NCBI RefSeq assembly: GCF_017168335.1
Contig: NZ_JABFAU010000013.1
Location: forward strand, 540,172 to 604,171
From: Rhodococcus sp. KRD162
GTDB taxonomy: Bacteria > Actinomycetota > Actinomycetes > Mycobacteriales > Mycobacteriaceae
DNA: 64,000 bases
Direction: 5' to 3'
Of the stretch, positions 43,324-52,796 are shown one piece after another. A model generated the notes under the pieces. The model made no database searches and was not told where the DNA came from. It worked only from the letters and a program-made list of their open reading frames with translations. Made by a program: the position numbers and the translations under genes. How positions within the stretch are numbered: position 1 is the first letter of the stretch; every line of letters begins with the position of its first letter.

Positions 43324-44068
43324 CCACCTGAGCCTCGACGAACTCGGCGAGTTGCCCGATGACGGTTCCCCAACCGTCGTAGAAACCCAACTCCTCGTGC
43401 ATCTTTCGGTCTTCGACGTTGCGGTGCATCACGTGGGCGCGGTAGTCCGTTCCGTCGGGGTGGTCGGTGAACGTGATCACCGCGGTCATGAACAACTGCG
43501 GCGCGTGTCGCCATCCCTCGACCAGCGAGTTCGTGAAGACGATGCGTTCACCATCGTCGACGGCAAGGAAGCAACCGTCGATGTGGGGCTCGTACTGGCC
43601 GTCTGATTCGCTGATCAGTGTGCGGAATGCGCCGCCGGGTTTCGGATCCCAGGCGTCGACGCGGCACAGCGCTGGTGCCGGAATCCACCACTTCTCGAAT
43701 TTGGACGGGTCTGTCCATGCGTCCCATACGGCGGCGCGCGGAGCCCTGATGACGCGGGAGATGGTCAGGTCCCGGTCAGGATCGATGGCTGTCATTGCGC
43801 TGCGATCGGTGCGGGATTCCCAGAGGGCCCGCTGCTCCTGCAGCCAGTGGCCTGCCGTATCCAGGTTGGCTCGTTCGATCGTGCATGCGCGCACTCGGCC
43901 GACCTTACGCGTGCTTGTCCATCCACGTCGTTCGAGCAGTCGGATGTGCTTCATGAACGACGGCAACGTCATGTCGAACGGTTCGGCGAGCTCTCCCACA
44001 GTGGCCGGTCCCGACCCGAGCCGACCGAGAATGGCGCGTCGCGTCGGATCGGCCAATGCCTGGAACAC
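43307..44068 (-). CDS. ArsR-type HTH fused to SRPBCC (AHSA1) domain
   Basis: 253 aa from GTG 44068; the N-terminal boundary is uncertain because no ribosome site is evident. The first 100 residues are an ArsR winged HTH (VFQALADPTRRAILGRL, MTLPSFMKHIRLLERRGW); the remaining 150 are an AHSA1/SRPBCC lipid-like pocket (SRVIRAPRAAVWDAWTDPSKFEKWWIP). In most relatives these are two overlapping genes; here they are one open frame (junction near SAMTAIDPDRD). The fused pocket may sense the ligand and control the HTH. Confidence 0.82.
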   Translation of the reverse strand: MFQALADPTRRAILGRLGSGPATVGELAEPFDMTLPSFMKHIRLLERRGWTSTRKVGRVRACTIERANLDTAGHWLQEQRALWESRTDRSAMTAIDPDRDLTISRVIRAPRAAVWDAWTDPSKFEKWWIPAPALCRVDAWDPKPGGAFRTLISESDGQYEPHIDGCFLAVDDGERIVFTNSLVEGWRHAPQLFMTAVITFTDHPDGTDYRAHVMHRNVEDRKMHEELGFYDGWGTVIGQLAEFVEAQVVRDPT

Positions 44069-44090
44069 GTCGAGGACCGACCGGACCGCA

Positions 44091-44585
44091 CTATGTACCG
44101 TCGGCGAGATCCTTGAAGTACCGAGCAACGGGCCATCGCTGAAAACCGTTCGCCTCGTATGCTGCTCGCGCTGGCGAGTGACCTGGATCATCACCGGTCT
44201 CGACCATGATCATCCGAAGTCCGGCCGCCCTCATCCTCTCGAACGATCGCTTCATGAGCGCTCGTCCGACACCGGCTCGCTGCCAGGCCGGATCTACGAC
44301 GAGTACATACACCTCACCCATGTTGTCGTCGGGGTGCAGTCGGGTGCAGACCCAGCCGATCGGCTGGTCACCGCGCAGAGCGACGTCCACGTTCTCGGGC
44401 TCGTCGTCGAGGACGGCCGCGAGATCTTCGTATTGTCGAGTCCGCCAACCCGCCGGATAGAAACAGTCGTACACGAACGGAGGGACAGCCTGTTGCACGA
44501 GAGGGAACACCGGTTCCCACGCGCGAAGCGACAGCGCGAGCACCTCGGCTCGGTAGTACTCGACGTACGGCACGATGGTCGTCAC
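44091..44585 (-). CDS. GNAT family N-acetyltransferase
   Basis: 164 aa from GTG 44585 (VTTIVPYVEYYRAEVLALS). The acetyl-CoA motif A is EVYVLVVDPAWQRAGVGRALMKRSFERMRAAG, with Q-R-x-G-V-G. Acceptor unknown. An in-frame ATG further upstream (44660) falls in the hsp20 promoter side and is not preferred. Lies 22 bases before the ArsR-SRPBCC gene, possibly co-transcribed. Confidence 0.85.
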   Translation of the reverse strand: MTTIVPYVEYYRAEVLALSLRAWEPVFPLVQQAVPPFVYDCFYPAGWRTRQYEDLAAVLDDEPENVDVALRGDQPIGWVCTRLHPDDNMGEVYVLVVDPAWQRAGVGRALMKRSFERMRAAGLRMIMVETGDDPGHSPARAAYEANGFQRWPVARYFKDLADGT

Positions 44586-44714
44586 GTACGCGAGTGTAAG
44601 CGGCGACGTAGCCGGCTTCCTGCCATTTTCAGCTCGACGGGGCCGCGAGCTCGACCCCACTGCGCCGCAGCACTATTGGAGCTGAAAATTTCCTGAAAAA
44701 TTGCCGAAAGACAC

Positions 44715-44741
44715 TTGGCACTCGGCGCAGGAGAGTGCTAA
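44715..44741 (+). promoter_or_regulatory. CIRCE (HrcA) operator of the hsp20 gene
   Basis: TTGGCACTC-N9-GAGTGCTAA matches the HrcA-binding CIRCE consensus TTAGCACTC-N9-GAGTGCTAA at all but one base. It lies 72 bases before the hsp20 GTG, implying heat-shock induction through HrcA. Confidence 0.9.
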
Positions 44742-44813
44742 TTTTTGTTCTGCACAGTTCGAGGAGCGACTCACCACAGGGGTGAGCGCATCTGGGTACA
44801 GGAGGTGGTTGCT

Positions 44814-45263
44814 GTGCTTCGTTTCGATCCGTTCCGTGACGTCGATTCACTTGCCTCGGCGATGTTGGGTGTCTCTTCCGGTTCGGACCGCGCTCCACGA
44901 TTCATGCCGATGGATCTGTACAAGGTCGACGATCACTACGTACTCAGCGCAGATCTGCCAGGCATCGATCCGGGATCAATCGACGTCGACGTCGATCGCG
45001 GCACCTTGACGCTCACCGCCCATCGCTCGGTACCGGAAAGTTCGGGCGTGCAGTGGATTTCCTCGGAGCGTTTCGCCGGAACCTATCGCCGCCAGGTCTC
45101 ACTCGGTGACGGTGTCGACACCGAGCGTATCGCAGCGTCGTACGACAACGGCGTTCTGTCGGTGACGATTCCGCTCGCGGAGCGCGCGAAACCACGAAAG
45201 ATCGACATCGCTCGCTCCGAGTCGCCCAGCGAGCAGAAGTCCATCGAACCCGAGCCGGCCTGA
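44814..45263 (+). CDS. hsp20: Small heat shock protein Hsp20
   Basis: 149 aa alpha-crystallin-domain chaperone that holds unfolding proteins. The core covers about residues 35-130 (MDLYKVDDHYVLSADLPGIDP ... YDNGVLSVTIPLAERAKPRKI), ending with the I-x-I/V-like C-terminal region. GTG at 44814 follows a strong AGGAGGT eight bases upstream. The CIRCE element upstream gives HrcA control. Confidence 0.93.
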   Translation: MLRFDPFRDVDSLASAMLGVSSGSDRAPRFMPMDLYKVDDHYVLSADLPGIDPGSIDVDVDRGTLTLTAHRSVPESSGVQWISSERFAGTYRRQVSLGDGVDTERIAASYDNGVLSVTIPLAERAKPRKIDIARSESPSEQKSIEPEPA

Positions 45264-45301
45264 CGGAACCGACCATGACAGGGCAGTGGGGTTGATGCGC
45301 A

Positions 45302-45475
45302 ATGGAATCCGATGCGGTGGTGTGGACGGAGTCGACGGACCGTGAGCAGTGGTGGCGCACGGTTGTAGGCGTCGAGACGAGCATGAGCGAATGCTCCGCG
45401 GCGGATGTGCTGGACCAGTGTCGAGTCGAGCCCGTCGACGACGATCTCTACCCGCACACACCGCACGCAGCCTGA
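45302..45475 (+). CDS. Possible small protein (57 aa)
   Basis: A 57-codon ATG frame rich in acidic residues (MESDAVVWTESTDREQWWRTVVG..., ending CRVEPVDDDLYPHTPHAA). The codon pattern looks coding, but there is no clear ribosome site and no recognised family. It lies 38 bases after hsp20. Might be a regulatory peptide or not a gene at all. Confidence 0.35.
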   Translation: MESDAVVWTESTDREQWWRTVVGVETSMSECSAADVLDQCRVEPVDDDLYPHTPHAA

Positions 45476-45526
45476 CGAGATGGGCCGGCACCGAGCACTC
45501 GGTGCCGGCCCACGTTCTCGAAGTCT

Positions 45527-45982
45527 CTACAGCGACAACGAATAGAACGTGCTCGACGGATCCCGCACGTAGTCAGCGAACGGCGGGCACTCGACGAATC
45601 CGTGCCGCACGTACAGGCGACGGGCAGCTGCGAAGTAGTCCTGCGTTCCTGTTTCGAGGCTCAGTCGCGCGTACCCGCGTCGACGCGCATCGTCGAGAAC
45701 GTGGACGAGCATGCTCGACGCCACCCCGCGGCCCCGCGACATCGCCGAGGTACGCATCGATTTCAGCTCCCCGTGATCGGCCGAAAGCTGCTTCAGGGCA
45801 GCAATTCCCAGCAACACGTGTGCATCCCAGGCGGTCCATACGGTGACATCTGATCCGCGCAAGTCGGATAGATCGAGGGCGTGCACGCTCTCGGCAGGCG
45901 AGGTGGCGTGCATGTCCGACAGATGCTCGGCGAGCAGGGCGTGTACTGCTGGCCGGGTGAGACCATCGACCTCGATCTTCAC
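45527..45982 (-). CDS. GNAT family N-acetyltransferase at the end of the crt operon
   Basis: 151 aa from GTG 45982. GNAT core: VLLGIAALKQLSADHGELKSMRTSAMSRGRGVASSMLVHVLDDARRRGYARLSLETG, followed by AAARRLYVRHGFVECPPF. The GTG overlaps the crtU stop (GTGA), making it the last gene of the S4-crtT-crtU run. Acceptor unknown; linkage to carotenoid genes may be incidental. Confidence 0.85.
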   Translation of the reverse strand: MKIEVDGLTRPAVHALLAEHLSDMHATSPAESVHALDLSDLRGSDVTVWTAWDAHVLLGIAALKQLSADHGELKSMRTSAMSRGRGVASSMLVHVLDDARRRGYARLSLETGTQDYFAAARRLYVRHGFVECPPFADYVRDPSSTFYSLSL

Positions 45983-47496
45983 CTGTTCAGCAGCTTCTCG
46001 ATGGCGTCGAACATCGTGAATCGTCCGCTTGTCGGCACTGTTTCGATGTCGTGGCCGGAGACGCCCCAGCTCGACAGCAGCGTGTTCGCAGCGTGTAATC
46101 CGGTGGTGGCCGCGCGTTCCATCAGAGCCACGGGTAGGTCGATCCGGATTCCGTCGCCCGCGAGTACCAGCCCCGGCTCCGGTGTGCGGACCGTCGGCCG
46201 CTCGGCGAACGCTCCGAGGCCGAACATGGGGCAGTCGTCGCGCCACTCGGATCGCTCGGCGATCACCTCTGCGGCGGCAGTTTCCGGGTAGATCTGGTGC
46301 ATCCGGTCCATCAGCTGCGCGCGGGTGATCTCCTCTGATTCCTCTGCGGCGTATGCGTGCAGTTCGACGACGGAGCCGCCGGTATGCGCAGCCCACTGCG
46401 CCGCCTCGTCCTCGAATCGTTCGAGCACGCTGATGTTGTCGATCGGCGGCATTCCGCCGGTGCCGATGAAGGCGGGGCGCTCTGCGTTGACGGGCTTGCT
46501 CAGCCACACTCGGTGTACCAGGAACGGTGGCGTGTTCTGCAGCGTCGCAACCTGTTCACGCCACGTGGACGATCCCAGCTCGGGTGACTGCTCGAGCACG
46601 GTCTGTAATCCGGCGATGTCGGTGGCGAGGACCACCGCGTCGGCGTCGATGATTCTGCCCGCGTCGACGCGGAACCTTCGCAGCCCGCCGCGGCTGATCT
46701 CGCCGCACCGAGTGGAGGTTCTGATGTCGACTCCGAGTCCGGTGAGGTACTCCCCCAGCGGGTTCCACAGAGCTTGGGGGTAGGGGTCACGTGGTACGTC
46801 GAAGATCAGGCCCTCGGAGGAGCCGAGGAAGTAGATGTGGAACATCATCGCCAGCTCCGCGGCAGACATCTCCTCGGGATCTGCGAAGAAGCTACGCGAG
46901 AACACCCCGAATGCCAGGTGCCGAGCGGCATCGGGAAAGTTGATGTTACGCAGAAACTCTGCAGCCGGGGTGGTATCGAGCTGCTCGAACGTCTTGGGCA
47001 CGCTCACCGTCATCAACGGTAGGGCGGCGACACCGTTGAGCTTCGTGAGATCCTTCCACCGGAACGTCGGGCTGCGCTTGACGAAGGCGAAGGCGTTCAG
47101 CGGCGGTGTATCGGGCAGCCCCTTGAATCCGTCGATCCTGCCGCTACCGTCGATCAGCGGGTAGTCGTCGACCGGACGCAACCTGACCAGCCCGGGGTCG
47201 GTGCGACGCAGCAGGTTTCGCAGATTGTAGTACTGCCGAAAGAATGCGTGGAATCCACGGCTCATCGTCGCGGTCGATCCGTCGTCGAGCGTCGTATCCC
47301 ACCCGCCGACGCGGCCGCCGAGGTAGCTCTCCCGTTCGATCAGGTGCACCTTCACACCACGCTCGGCCAGCGCGGTCGCAGCGCTCAGACCTGCGATACC
47401 GCCCCCTACCACCACCACGTGCGGTATGTCCGCCAACTGACGCGCGTCGGAATATCCCTGTGGCGCAGCATGAGTGACCTTCTTGGAATCGGTCAA
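45979..47496 (-). CDS. crtU: Carotene desaturase/methyltransferase CrtU (isorenieratene synthase type)
   Basis: 505-aa FAD flavoprotein of the phytoene-desaturase superfamily. N-terminal dinucleotide-binding motif VVVGGGIAGLSAATALAERG and the second motif ESYLGGRVGG; the C-terminal FAD motif is GLVLAGDGI. It resembles CrtU, which turns beta-ionone rings into aromatic end groups. Start is TTG 47496, with GGAGGAAA upstream, overlapping the crtT stop (TTGA). Confidence 0.83.
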   Translation of the reverse strand: MTDSKKVTHAAPQGYSDARQLADIPHVVVVGGGIAGLSAATALAERGVKVHLIERESYLGGRVGGWDTTLDDGSTATMSRGFHAFFRQYYNLRNLLRRTDPGLVRLRPVDDYPLIDGSGRIDGFKGLPDTPPLNAFAFVKRSPTFRWKDLTKLNGVAALPLMTVSVPKTFEQLDTTPAAEFLRNINFPDAARHLAFGVFSRSFFADPEEMSAAELAMMFHIYFLGSSEGLIFDVPRDPYPQALWNPLGEYLTGLGVDIRTSTRCGEISRGGLRRFRVDAGRIIDADAVVLATDIAGLQTVLEQSPELGSSTWREQVATLQNTPPFLVHRVWLSKPVNAERPAFIGTGGMPPIDNISVLERFEDEAAQWAAHTGGSVVELHAYAAEESEEITRAQLMDRMHQIYPETAAAEVIAERSEWRDDCPMFGLGAFAERPTVRTPEPGLVLAGDGIRIDLPVALMERAATTGLHAANTLLSSWGVSGHDIETVPTSGRFTMFDAIEKLLNR

Positions 47497-48230
47497 CGCT
47501 TTTCCTCCGCGGGACGAGAGCCGAGGAAGGTGTGTACCACACCGTTCTGCCATCCGGTCATCGTTTCTCTGGCGACGCCGGTGTAGCCTGCGCGTTGCAT
47601 ACGTCGCATGAACGCCGACGCGCCGTCGAAGGTGACGACGCTCCGCCACAGGTGCCGGTACAGGGTCGCGTCGCGGGTGGCGAGCCAGCCCAACGGGATG
47701 ATGATTCCCCAGCTCACCACGTTCCAGGAGATCCTCGCTCGCAGCGAATCGTGTACCGAGTACTCGTGAAAGGCGATGGTCGATCCCGGACGCAGCAGCG
47801 CCAGTAGCGATTTCAACTCGGTGTCGGGCTCGTCGACGTTCCTGATCAGGTACGCGGCCAGAATCGCGTCGAACGGTCCGTCGACGCCGTTGATCGCCAG
47901 ATCCTCGACGCGCGAATGCACGAACGTCACATTCGGCGGCCAGTCCTTGCCACGAGCTACCTCGAGCATTTCGGCGGACGCGTCGGCGGCGACGATCTCC
48001 GCGTGCGGAGCTGCTTCGAGCAGAGCGGCAGTGGATGCACCAGTACCGCAACCGATATCGAGTAGGCGAAGACCCGCTCCGAGATCGGGGATCCGCAGCC
48101 GCTGAGCCGACTTGATCAAGTGTTCGTGATAGCCGGGGTTGGCTCCGACGAGTCGGTCGTAAGCCTTGGCACCGACGTCGAATGCTCCGGGAACTTCGTT
48201 GCGCGGCAGTCCGCGCTTGCCGACCTTCAC
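47493..48230 (-). CDS. crtT: Class I SAM methyltransferase CrtT
   Basis: 245 aa. SAM-binding motif LLDIGCGTGASTAALLEAAP near residue 56, then AEIVAADASAEML and FDAILAAYLIRNVDEP. The distinctive C-terminal part (TLYRHLWRSVVTFDGASAFMRRMQRAGYTGVARETMTGWQNGVVHTFLG) matches CrtT methyltransferases found beside crtU in actinobacteria. GTG start overlaps the S4 gene (GTGA). Role in carotenoid tailoring inferred from linkage. Confidence 0.82.
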   Translation of the reverse strand: MKVGKRGLPRNEVPGAFDVGAKAYDRLVGANPGYHEHLIKSAQRLRIPDLGAGLRLLDIGCGTGASTAALLEAAPHAEIVAADASAEMLEVARGKDWPPNVTFVHSRVEDLAINGVDGPFDAILAAYLIRNVDEPDTELKSLLALLRPGSTIAFHEYSVHDSLRARISWNVVSWGIIIPLGWLATRDATLYRHLWRSVVTFDGASAFMRRMQRAGYTGVARETMTGWQNGVVHTFLGSRPAEEKR

Positions 48231-48460
48231 AGTGCCTCTTCCTTGCTCACGCGAGCCGAGGGCCCACCCTGCACCGACACGACGTCACCGTGCTGCAATT
48301 GCCGTCCACGCCGCACGTCCACGTCCCCGTTGACGCTCACCAAACCGTCGGCGATGACACCCTTGGCCTCGGCACCGGATTCGATGAGGTTGGCGAGTTT
48401 GAGGAATTGGCCCAGCCTGATCGATTCGTCGCGGATGGGGACATCATGTGCGTCGGACAT
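48227..48460 (-). CDS. S4-domain RNA-binding protein
   Basis: 77 aa. An S4/HSP15-like domain: IRLGQFLKLANLIESGAEAKGVIADGLVSVNGDVDVRRGRQLQHGDVVSVQG. ATG at 48460 with GGAG upstream. First gene of the overlapping run to crtT, crtU and a GNAT gene. It may bind rRNA or tRNA; a role in carotenoid synthesis is not implied by the fold, only by position. Confidence 0.88.
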   Translation of the reverse strand: MSDAHDVPIRDESIRLGQFLKLANLIESGAEAKGVIADGLVSVNGDVDVRRGRQLQHGDVVSVQGGPSARVSKEEAL

Positions 48461-48503
48461 GTCTCCATCCTGTACTAGCGAGCCGCTTGCTGCTACCAAC
48501 GAG

Positions 48504-50711
48504 TCACATCGCGGAACGGAACCTGCGCAGTCGAAGGCTGTTGCTCACCACGAACACCGAGGACAGCGCCATCGCCGCACCCGCGAGCATGGGGTTGAGC
48601 AGGCCGGCAGCGGCGAGTGGGATCGCCGCGACGTTGTATGCGAAGGCCCAGAAGAGGTTGCCTTTGATGGTGCTCAGGGTGCGCCGCGAGAGCCGGATGG
48701 CATCGACGACTGCTCGCAGGTCGCCGCGCACCAGCGTGAGATCGCCTGCCTCGATCGCCACATCGGTGCCGGTGCCCATCGAGAGCCCGAGATCGGCCGT
48801 GGCCAGCGCCGCCGCGTCGTTGATGCCGTCGCCGACCATCGCCACGACCTTGCCCGAGGCCTGCAACTCTCGGACGGCGTCGACCTTTCCCGAAGGCAAC
48901 ACGCCTGCGATGACCTGTTCTATCCCCACCTCGTCGGCAATCGCTCGGGCAGCTGCCTCGTTGTCACCGGTGAGCATCACCGGCGTCAGGCCGAGAGCGC
49001 GCAATTCGGCGACGGCCTGCTTCGAGGTCGGCTTCACGGCATCGGAGACCACCAGCACGCCGCGGGCCTTGCCGTCCCACCCGAGTGCGACGGCGGTGCG
49101 TCCCTGACGTTCGGCCGCGTCGAACGCGTCGGCGAGTTCGACAGGCAGGGGCATCGACCGATCTGCCAGCAATGAGCGACGGCCGATGACCGCCGCCCGG
49201 CCGTCCACGACGCCCTGTACGCCGAGACCGTCGAGGCTGGTGAAGTCCTCGACCGCCTTCGAGGGGGTCGACGCGGCGATGGCCCGCGCGATCGGATGCT
49301 CCGAGCCGGACTCGAGGGCAGCCGCGACCGCGCGGACGGTGTCCTCGTGCTCACCGTCCGCCACCCGCACCGAGTGCAGAGTCATCTGGCCCGTGGTGAC
49401 GGTTCCGGTCTTGTCCAGCACGACGGTATCGACCTGGCGGGTGGATTCGAGAATCTCCGGGCCCTTGATCAGAATCCCGAGTTGCGCTGCCCGTCCGGTC
49501 CCGACCATCAGCGCGGTTGGAGTGGCCAATCCGAGCGCGCAGGGGCAGGCAATGATGAGTACCGCGACTGCAGCAGTGAACGCGGCGGCTCCGGAATTGC
49601 CTGTCAGGAGCCAGAATCCGAGTGTCGCGATGGATATTGCGATGACGATCGGTACGAAGATTCCGGAGATGCGATCAGCCAGGCGTTGTGCCTGCGCCTT
49701 GCCTGTCTGCGCGTCCTCCACTGCTTTCGCCATCTGCGCGAGCTGGGTGTCTGCACCGACTCTGCTCGCCCGCACCGTGATTCGGCCACCGACGTTCATG
49801 GTGGCACCGACCACCGCGTCGCCGACGCCGACTTCCTCCGGTACCGATTCGCCGGTGAGCATCGATCGGTCGACGGCAGTGGACCCGTTCTCGACGGTGC
49901 CGTCGGTGGCGATCTTCTCGCCGGGTCGAACGACGAAGAGGTCGCCGACGGCCAGCTGTTCCACTGGGATCTGCTGTTCCCGTCCATCTTTCAGTAGCGC
50001 GACGGTTTTGGCACCGAGGTCCATCAGGGCGCGCAACGCTGCTCCGGCTTGCCGTTTGGATCGGCTCTCGAACCAGCGGCCGGCAAGGATGAAGGTGGTG
50101 ACCCCTGCCGCGGCCTCGAGGTAGATGTTGTCGGCACCGTCGCTCCGCTCGATCGTGAACTCGAACGGATGCGTCATCCCGGGCATCCCGGCGTGTCCGA
50201 AGAACAGTGCGTACAGCGACCATCCCAGCGCTGCGAGGGTTCCCATGCTGACGAGGGTGTCCATGGTTGCGGTGCCGTGCCGCAGGTTGGTCCAGGCGGC
50301 TCGGTGGAAGGGTAGGGCTCCCCATACGACGACGGGAGCAGCCAGTGTGAGTGAGAGCCATTGCCAGTTGGTGAACTGCAGGGCGGGGATCATGGCCATC
50401 GCGATCACCGGGATGCTGAGCACTGCCGAGACGACCAGTCGCTGCTTCAGCGGATCGGTGGTCTGCTCTGCCTCGGCGGGCTCGACGGCGGGCAACGATG
50501 CTGTGTATCCGGCGGCTTCGACGGCCGCGATCAAATCCTCCGTGGCCACCCCGGCACTGGTGACGCGGGCCTTCTCGGTGGCGTAGTTGACCGTCGCCGA
50601 GACTCCGTCGAGCTTGTTGAGTTTGCGTTCGATGCGGTTGGCGCACGACGCGCATGTCATTCCGCCCAGAATCAGTTCGGTGTCCTGGCTCGCGTTCCGT
50701 CCCTGCTTCAT
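48504..50711 (-). CDS. copA: Copper-exporting P-type ATPase
   Basis: 735 aa P1B-type ATPase. An N-terminal HMA domain with GMTCASC (residues 17-23), eight membrane helices, the ion-channel CPC (IACPCALG), phosphorylation site DKTGT, TGES actuator loop and SEHPIA (HP motif). Exports Cu(I). A CsoR-like operator directly abuts the start. Together with the YcnI-CopC-CopD set this genome region has both uptake-type and export-type copper genes, far apart. Confidence 0.95.
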   Translation of the reverse strand: MKQGRNASQDTELILGGMTCASCANRIERKLNKLDGVSATVNYATEKARVTSAGVATEDLIAAVEAAGYTASLPAVEPAEAEQTTDPLKQRLVVSAVLSIPVIAMAMIPALQFTNWQWLSLTLAAPVVVWGALPFHRAAWTNLRHGTATMDTLVSMGTLAALGWSLYALFFGHAGMPGMTHPFEFTIERSDGADNIYLEAAAGVTTFILAGRWFESRSKRQAGAALRALMDLGAKTVALLKDGREQQIPVEQLAVGDLFVVRPGEKIATDGTVENGSTAVDRSMLTGESVPEEVGVGDAVVGATMNVGGRITVRASRVGADTQLAQMAKAVEDAQTGKAQAQRLADRISGIFVPIVIAISIATLGFWLLTGNSGAAAFTAAVAVLIIACPCALGLATPTALMVGTGRAAQLGILIKGPEILESTRQVDTVVLDKTGTVTTGQMTLHSVRVADGEHEDTVRAVAAALESGSEHPIARAIAASTPSKAVEDFTSLDGLGVQGVVDGRAAVIGRRSLLADRSMPLPVELADAFDAAERQGRTAVALGWDGKARGVLVVSDAVKPTSKQAVAELRALGLTPVMLTGDNEAAARAIADEVGIEQVIAGVLPSGKVDAVRELQASGKVVAMVGDGINDAAALATADLGLSMGTGTDVAIEAGDLTLVRGDLRAVVDAIRLSRRTLSTIKGNLFWAFAYNVAAIPLAAAGLLNPMLAGAAMALSSVFVVSNSLRLRRFRSAM

Positions 50712-50716
50712 TCCCT

Positions 50717-50736
50717 TACCCTACCCCCCCAGGGTA
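50717..50736 (-). promoter_or_regulatory. CsoR-like operator of copA
   Basis: TACCC-N10-GGGTA (50717-50736), with a seven-C run between, resembles the GC-rich pseudo-palindrome bound by the copper repressor CsoR. It lies five bases before the copA ATG and would block transcription or overlap the promoter. No csoR gene is in the window. Confidence 0.6.
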
Positions 50737-50975
50737 TCTACGTGCCAGTTCCGAAAGCAGGCCGGTTCTCCCACAGCAGACGGATACGCCGAACGGGTCA
50801 CGCCGAAGGGCCGTCGAATCCCATCAATGTGATTCACGGTGGAAATGTCGTGCGCACCAGGCCGAATCCTGTGCTGTGTAACGCGAACGATCCCGCCGAC
50901 GAAATGCCGGGTAACCCACTGGCAACTGCAGTCGGGAAAATCGGTGTCGGGCCGTGAGCGATGGGGATCTGAAAC

Positions 50976-52658
50976 ATGGACTTTGGCAAGTCGAAGCGAG
51001 CGCGCGTCGCGTTGAGCGCCTTCGCGATCGGAGCACTCGGTGCCGGAGTGGTCGTGGCCGCACCGTGGTCGACATCGACAACCAGCACCGAAGCGTCCAT
51101 CGAACTGGTGTCGACGGCGACGTGCTACGACATGGTCAGCATCGCGATCGGCGGACGCGGCGATACCCCACGCGAGGGCGTCAAGTGGCTCACCACCCCT
51201 GACGGCGAGCGCCTGCCCGCCGCGATGTCCGGTGACTACTCCAGCGACTGGATCGACCAGGCCGTGCGTGCACCAAACAACGGCAATGTGGTCCCCGACT
51301 CCTACGCCGCCGTGTACGTCGAGTACCCGGCCGATCTCGCGAGCTACGAGAACGCCGTGCAGACCGGTGTCACCAACTCCCAGACCATCATGAAGTCGAT
51401 CTCGTCGTCCTGCCCCAACACTCGCTTCGCCATCGTCGGCTACAGCGAAGGCGCAGACGTTGCCCGCCGCACCGCCATGGAGGTCGGCAACCAGGTTGCC
51501 GATGGCGACGGCAAGTACGGCATCGTCGATCCCTCACAGGTGGTCGGCGTCGTGATCTTCGCCGACGCGGGCCGCGTCGCAGGAGAGGGACCGTTCCCGG
51601 GAGCCGAGAACCCGTTCAGCAACCCGGACGGTTTCGACACCAAATACCAGAACGGCAACACCCCGATTCCCGGCCAGGGCGCACTGCCCGGCACCTCCGG
51701 TGGATTCGGATCGCTCGACGGCCGCGTGGCGTCCTTCTGCTCCGACGGAGACCTCACCTGCGCACTACCCGAGAACACGTCACTGATTCATCTGGCCGCC
51801 AATGTCGGTCGCCAGGTCAATGCCGACGCGCTGCAGAACGAGCAGCTGACACCGGCCACCGGAGCCGATCTGGCACTGGCACTGGGTCGCATCGCCGTCA
51901 ATGCCTTCAACGACATCGCCTCGCAGCCCAATTGGATGCAGAGCGACGAGACGTTCCTCGACGTGCTGATCAAGGTGTCGGAGCCCGGCTACAAGCCCGG
52001 TGCAGCGACCACACCAGTCGCCGCGAAGGTCGACGGCGAACAGGAACCCATCGAGGCCGGTCAGATGGTCGACCTGGTGTACCTGCCGCAGAAGATCTTC
52101 CGCGAGATCACCGGATTCATCGCCTCCAACCAGAACACCGTTCCGGTGATCATGAACGATCCGTACGGCCTCACGCTCGGCCCGGGATCGGGACATCACT
52201 TCGACTACTGGCGTGACGCCGACGCAGCCAACGGCAAGCCGCTGACCTCGGTGCAGTACGCCGCAGCGTGGCTGACGCAGCTGGCCGAGCAGGCCAACAA
52301 GGGCGAGCCGGTCAAGTCCAAGGAGGTTCAGGAGAAGGCAGGACGTGCCGCTGTCGAGGCCATCACGGCACCGGTGACCACCTCGGCGACGGCAACCCCG
52401 ACGCCGACGCCGACGACGACCGCACCTGCCACCACCAGCCCGGTCACGACAACCGCAGTCCCGGCCACGACGCCTCCCGCTGTCGAGACACCGGCACCCG
52501 CCACCGTCACGACGACCCCCGAGTGCACCGTCCCCGTCGAGGGTGAGACCCCCGCCGAGGGAGCACCGCCGGTCTGCGTCACCCCGACCGAAACGGCTGC
52601 CGCGTCGGCAACCGAGACAGTCGTTCCAACGACCACCGAGGTTGTGCCTGCGCCGTAG
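50976..52658 (+). CDS. Cutinase family secreted hydrolase with Thr/Pro-rich tail
   Basis: 560 aa. A signal anchor at about residues 8-30, then a cutinase domain (33-300) with the nucleophile motif VGYSEGAD and a Cys pair around CSDGDLTC. The C-terminal 110 residues are a low-complexity Thr/Ala/Pro tail ending VVPTTTEVVPAP, likely in the cell wall. Actinobacterial cutinase-like proteins are esterases/phospholipases at the cell surface. A strong hairpin follows. Confidence 0.9.
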   Translation: MDFGKSKRARVALSAFAIGALGAGVVVAAPWSTSTTSTEASIELVSTATCYDMVSIAIGGRGDTPREGVKWLTTPDGERLPAAMSGDYSSDWIDQAVRAPNNGNVVPDSYAAVYVEYPADLASYENAVQTGVTNSQTIMKSISSSCPNTRFAIVGYSEGADVARRTAMEVGNQVADGDGKYGIVDPSQVVGVVIFADAGRVAGEGPFPGAENPFSNPDGFDTKYQNGNTPIPGQGALPGTSGGFGSLDGRVASFCSDGDLTCALPENTSLIHLAANVGRQVNADALQNEQLTPATGADLALALGRIAVNAFNDIASQPNWMQSDETFLDVLIKVSEPGYKPGAATTPVAAKVDGEQEPIEAGQMVDLVYLPQKIFREITGFIASNQNTVPVIMNDPYGLTLGPGSGHHFDYWRDADAANGKPLTSVQYAAAWLTQLAEQANKGEPVKSKEVQEKAGRAAVEAITAPVTTSATATPTPTPTTTAPATTSPVTTTAVPATTPPAVETPAPATVTTTPECTVPVEGETPAEGAPPVCVTPTETAAASATETVVPTTTEVVPAP

Positions 52659-52676
52659 TCCAGTGCAGAACGCTCA

Positions 52677-52714
52677 CGAGCCCGTCCACCGCAGTCATCG
52701 GGTGGGCGGGCTCG
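52677..52714 (+). terminator. Terminator hairpin after the cutinase
   Basis: CGAGCCCGTCCACC pairs with GGTGGGCGGGCTCG (one G-U) around a ten-base loop, 18 bases after the stop, followed by CGTGGTTTCG. Confidence 0.82.
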
Positions 52715-52796
52715 CGTGGTTTCGCATCGATTGTGCGACAGTAGAATTCAGTGACCAGCCGAGTCTGTCAGCCAACGGGGCAAGACCGAGGTAGTG

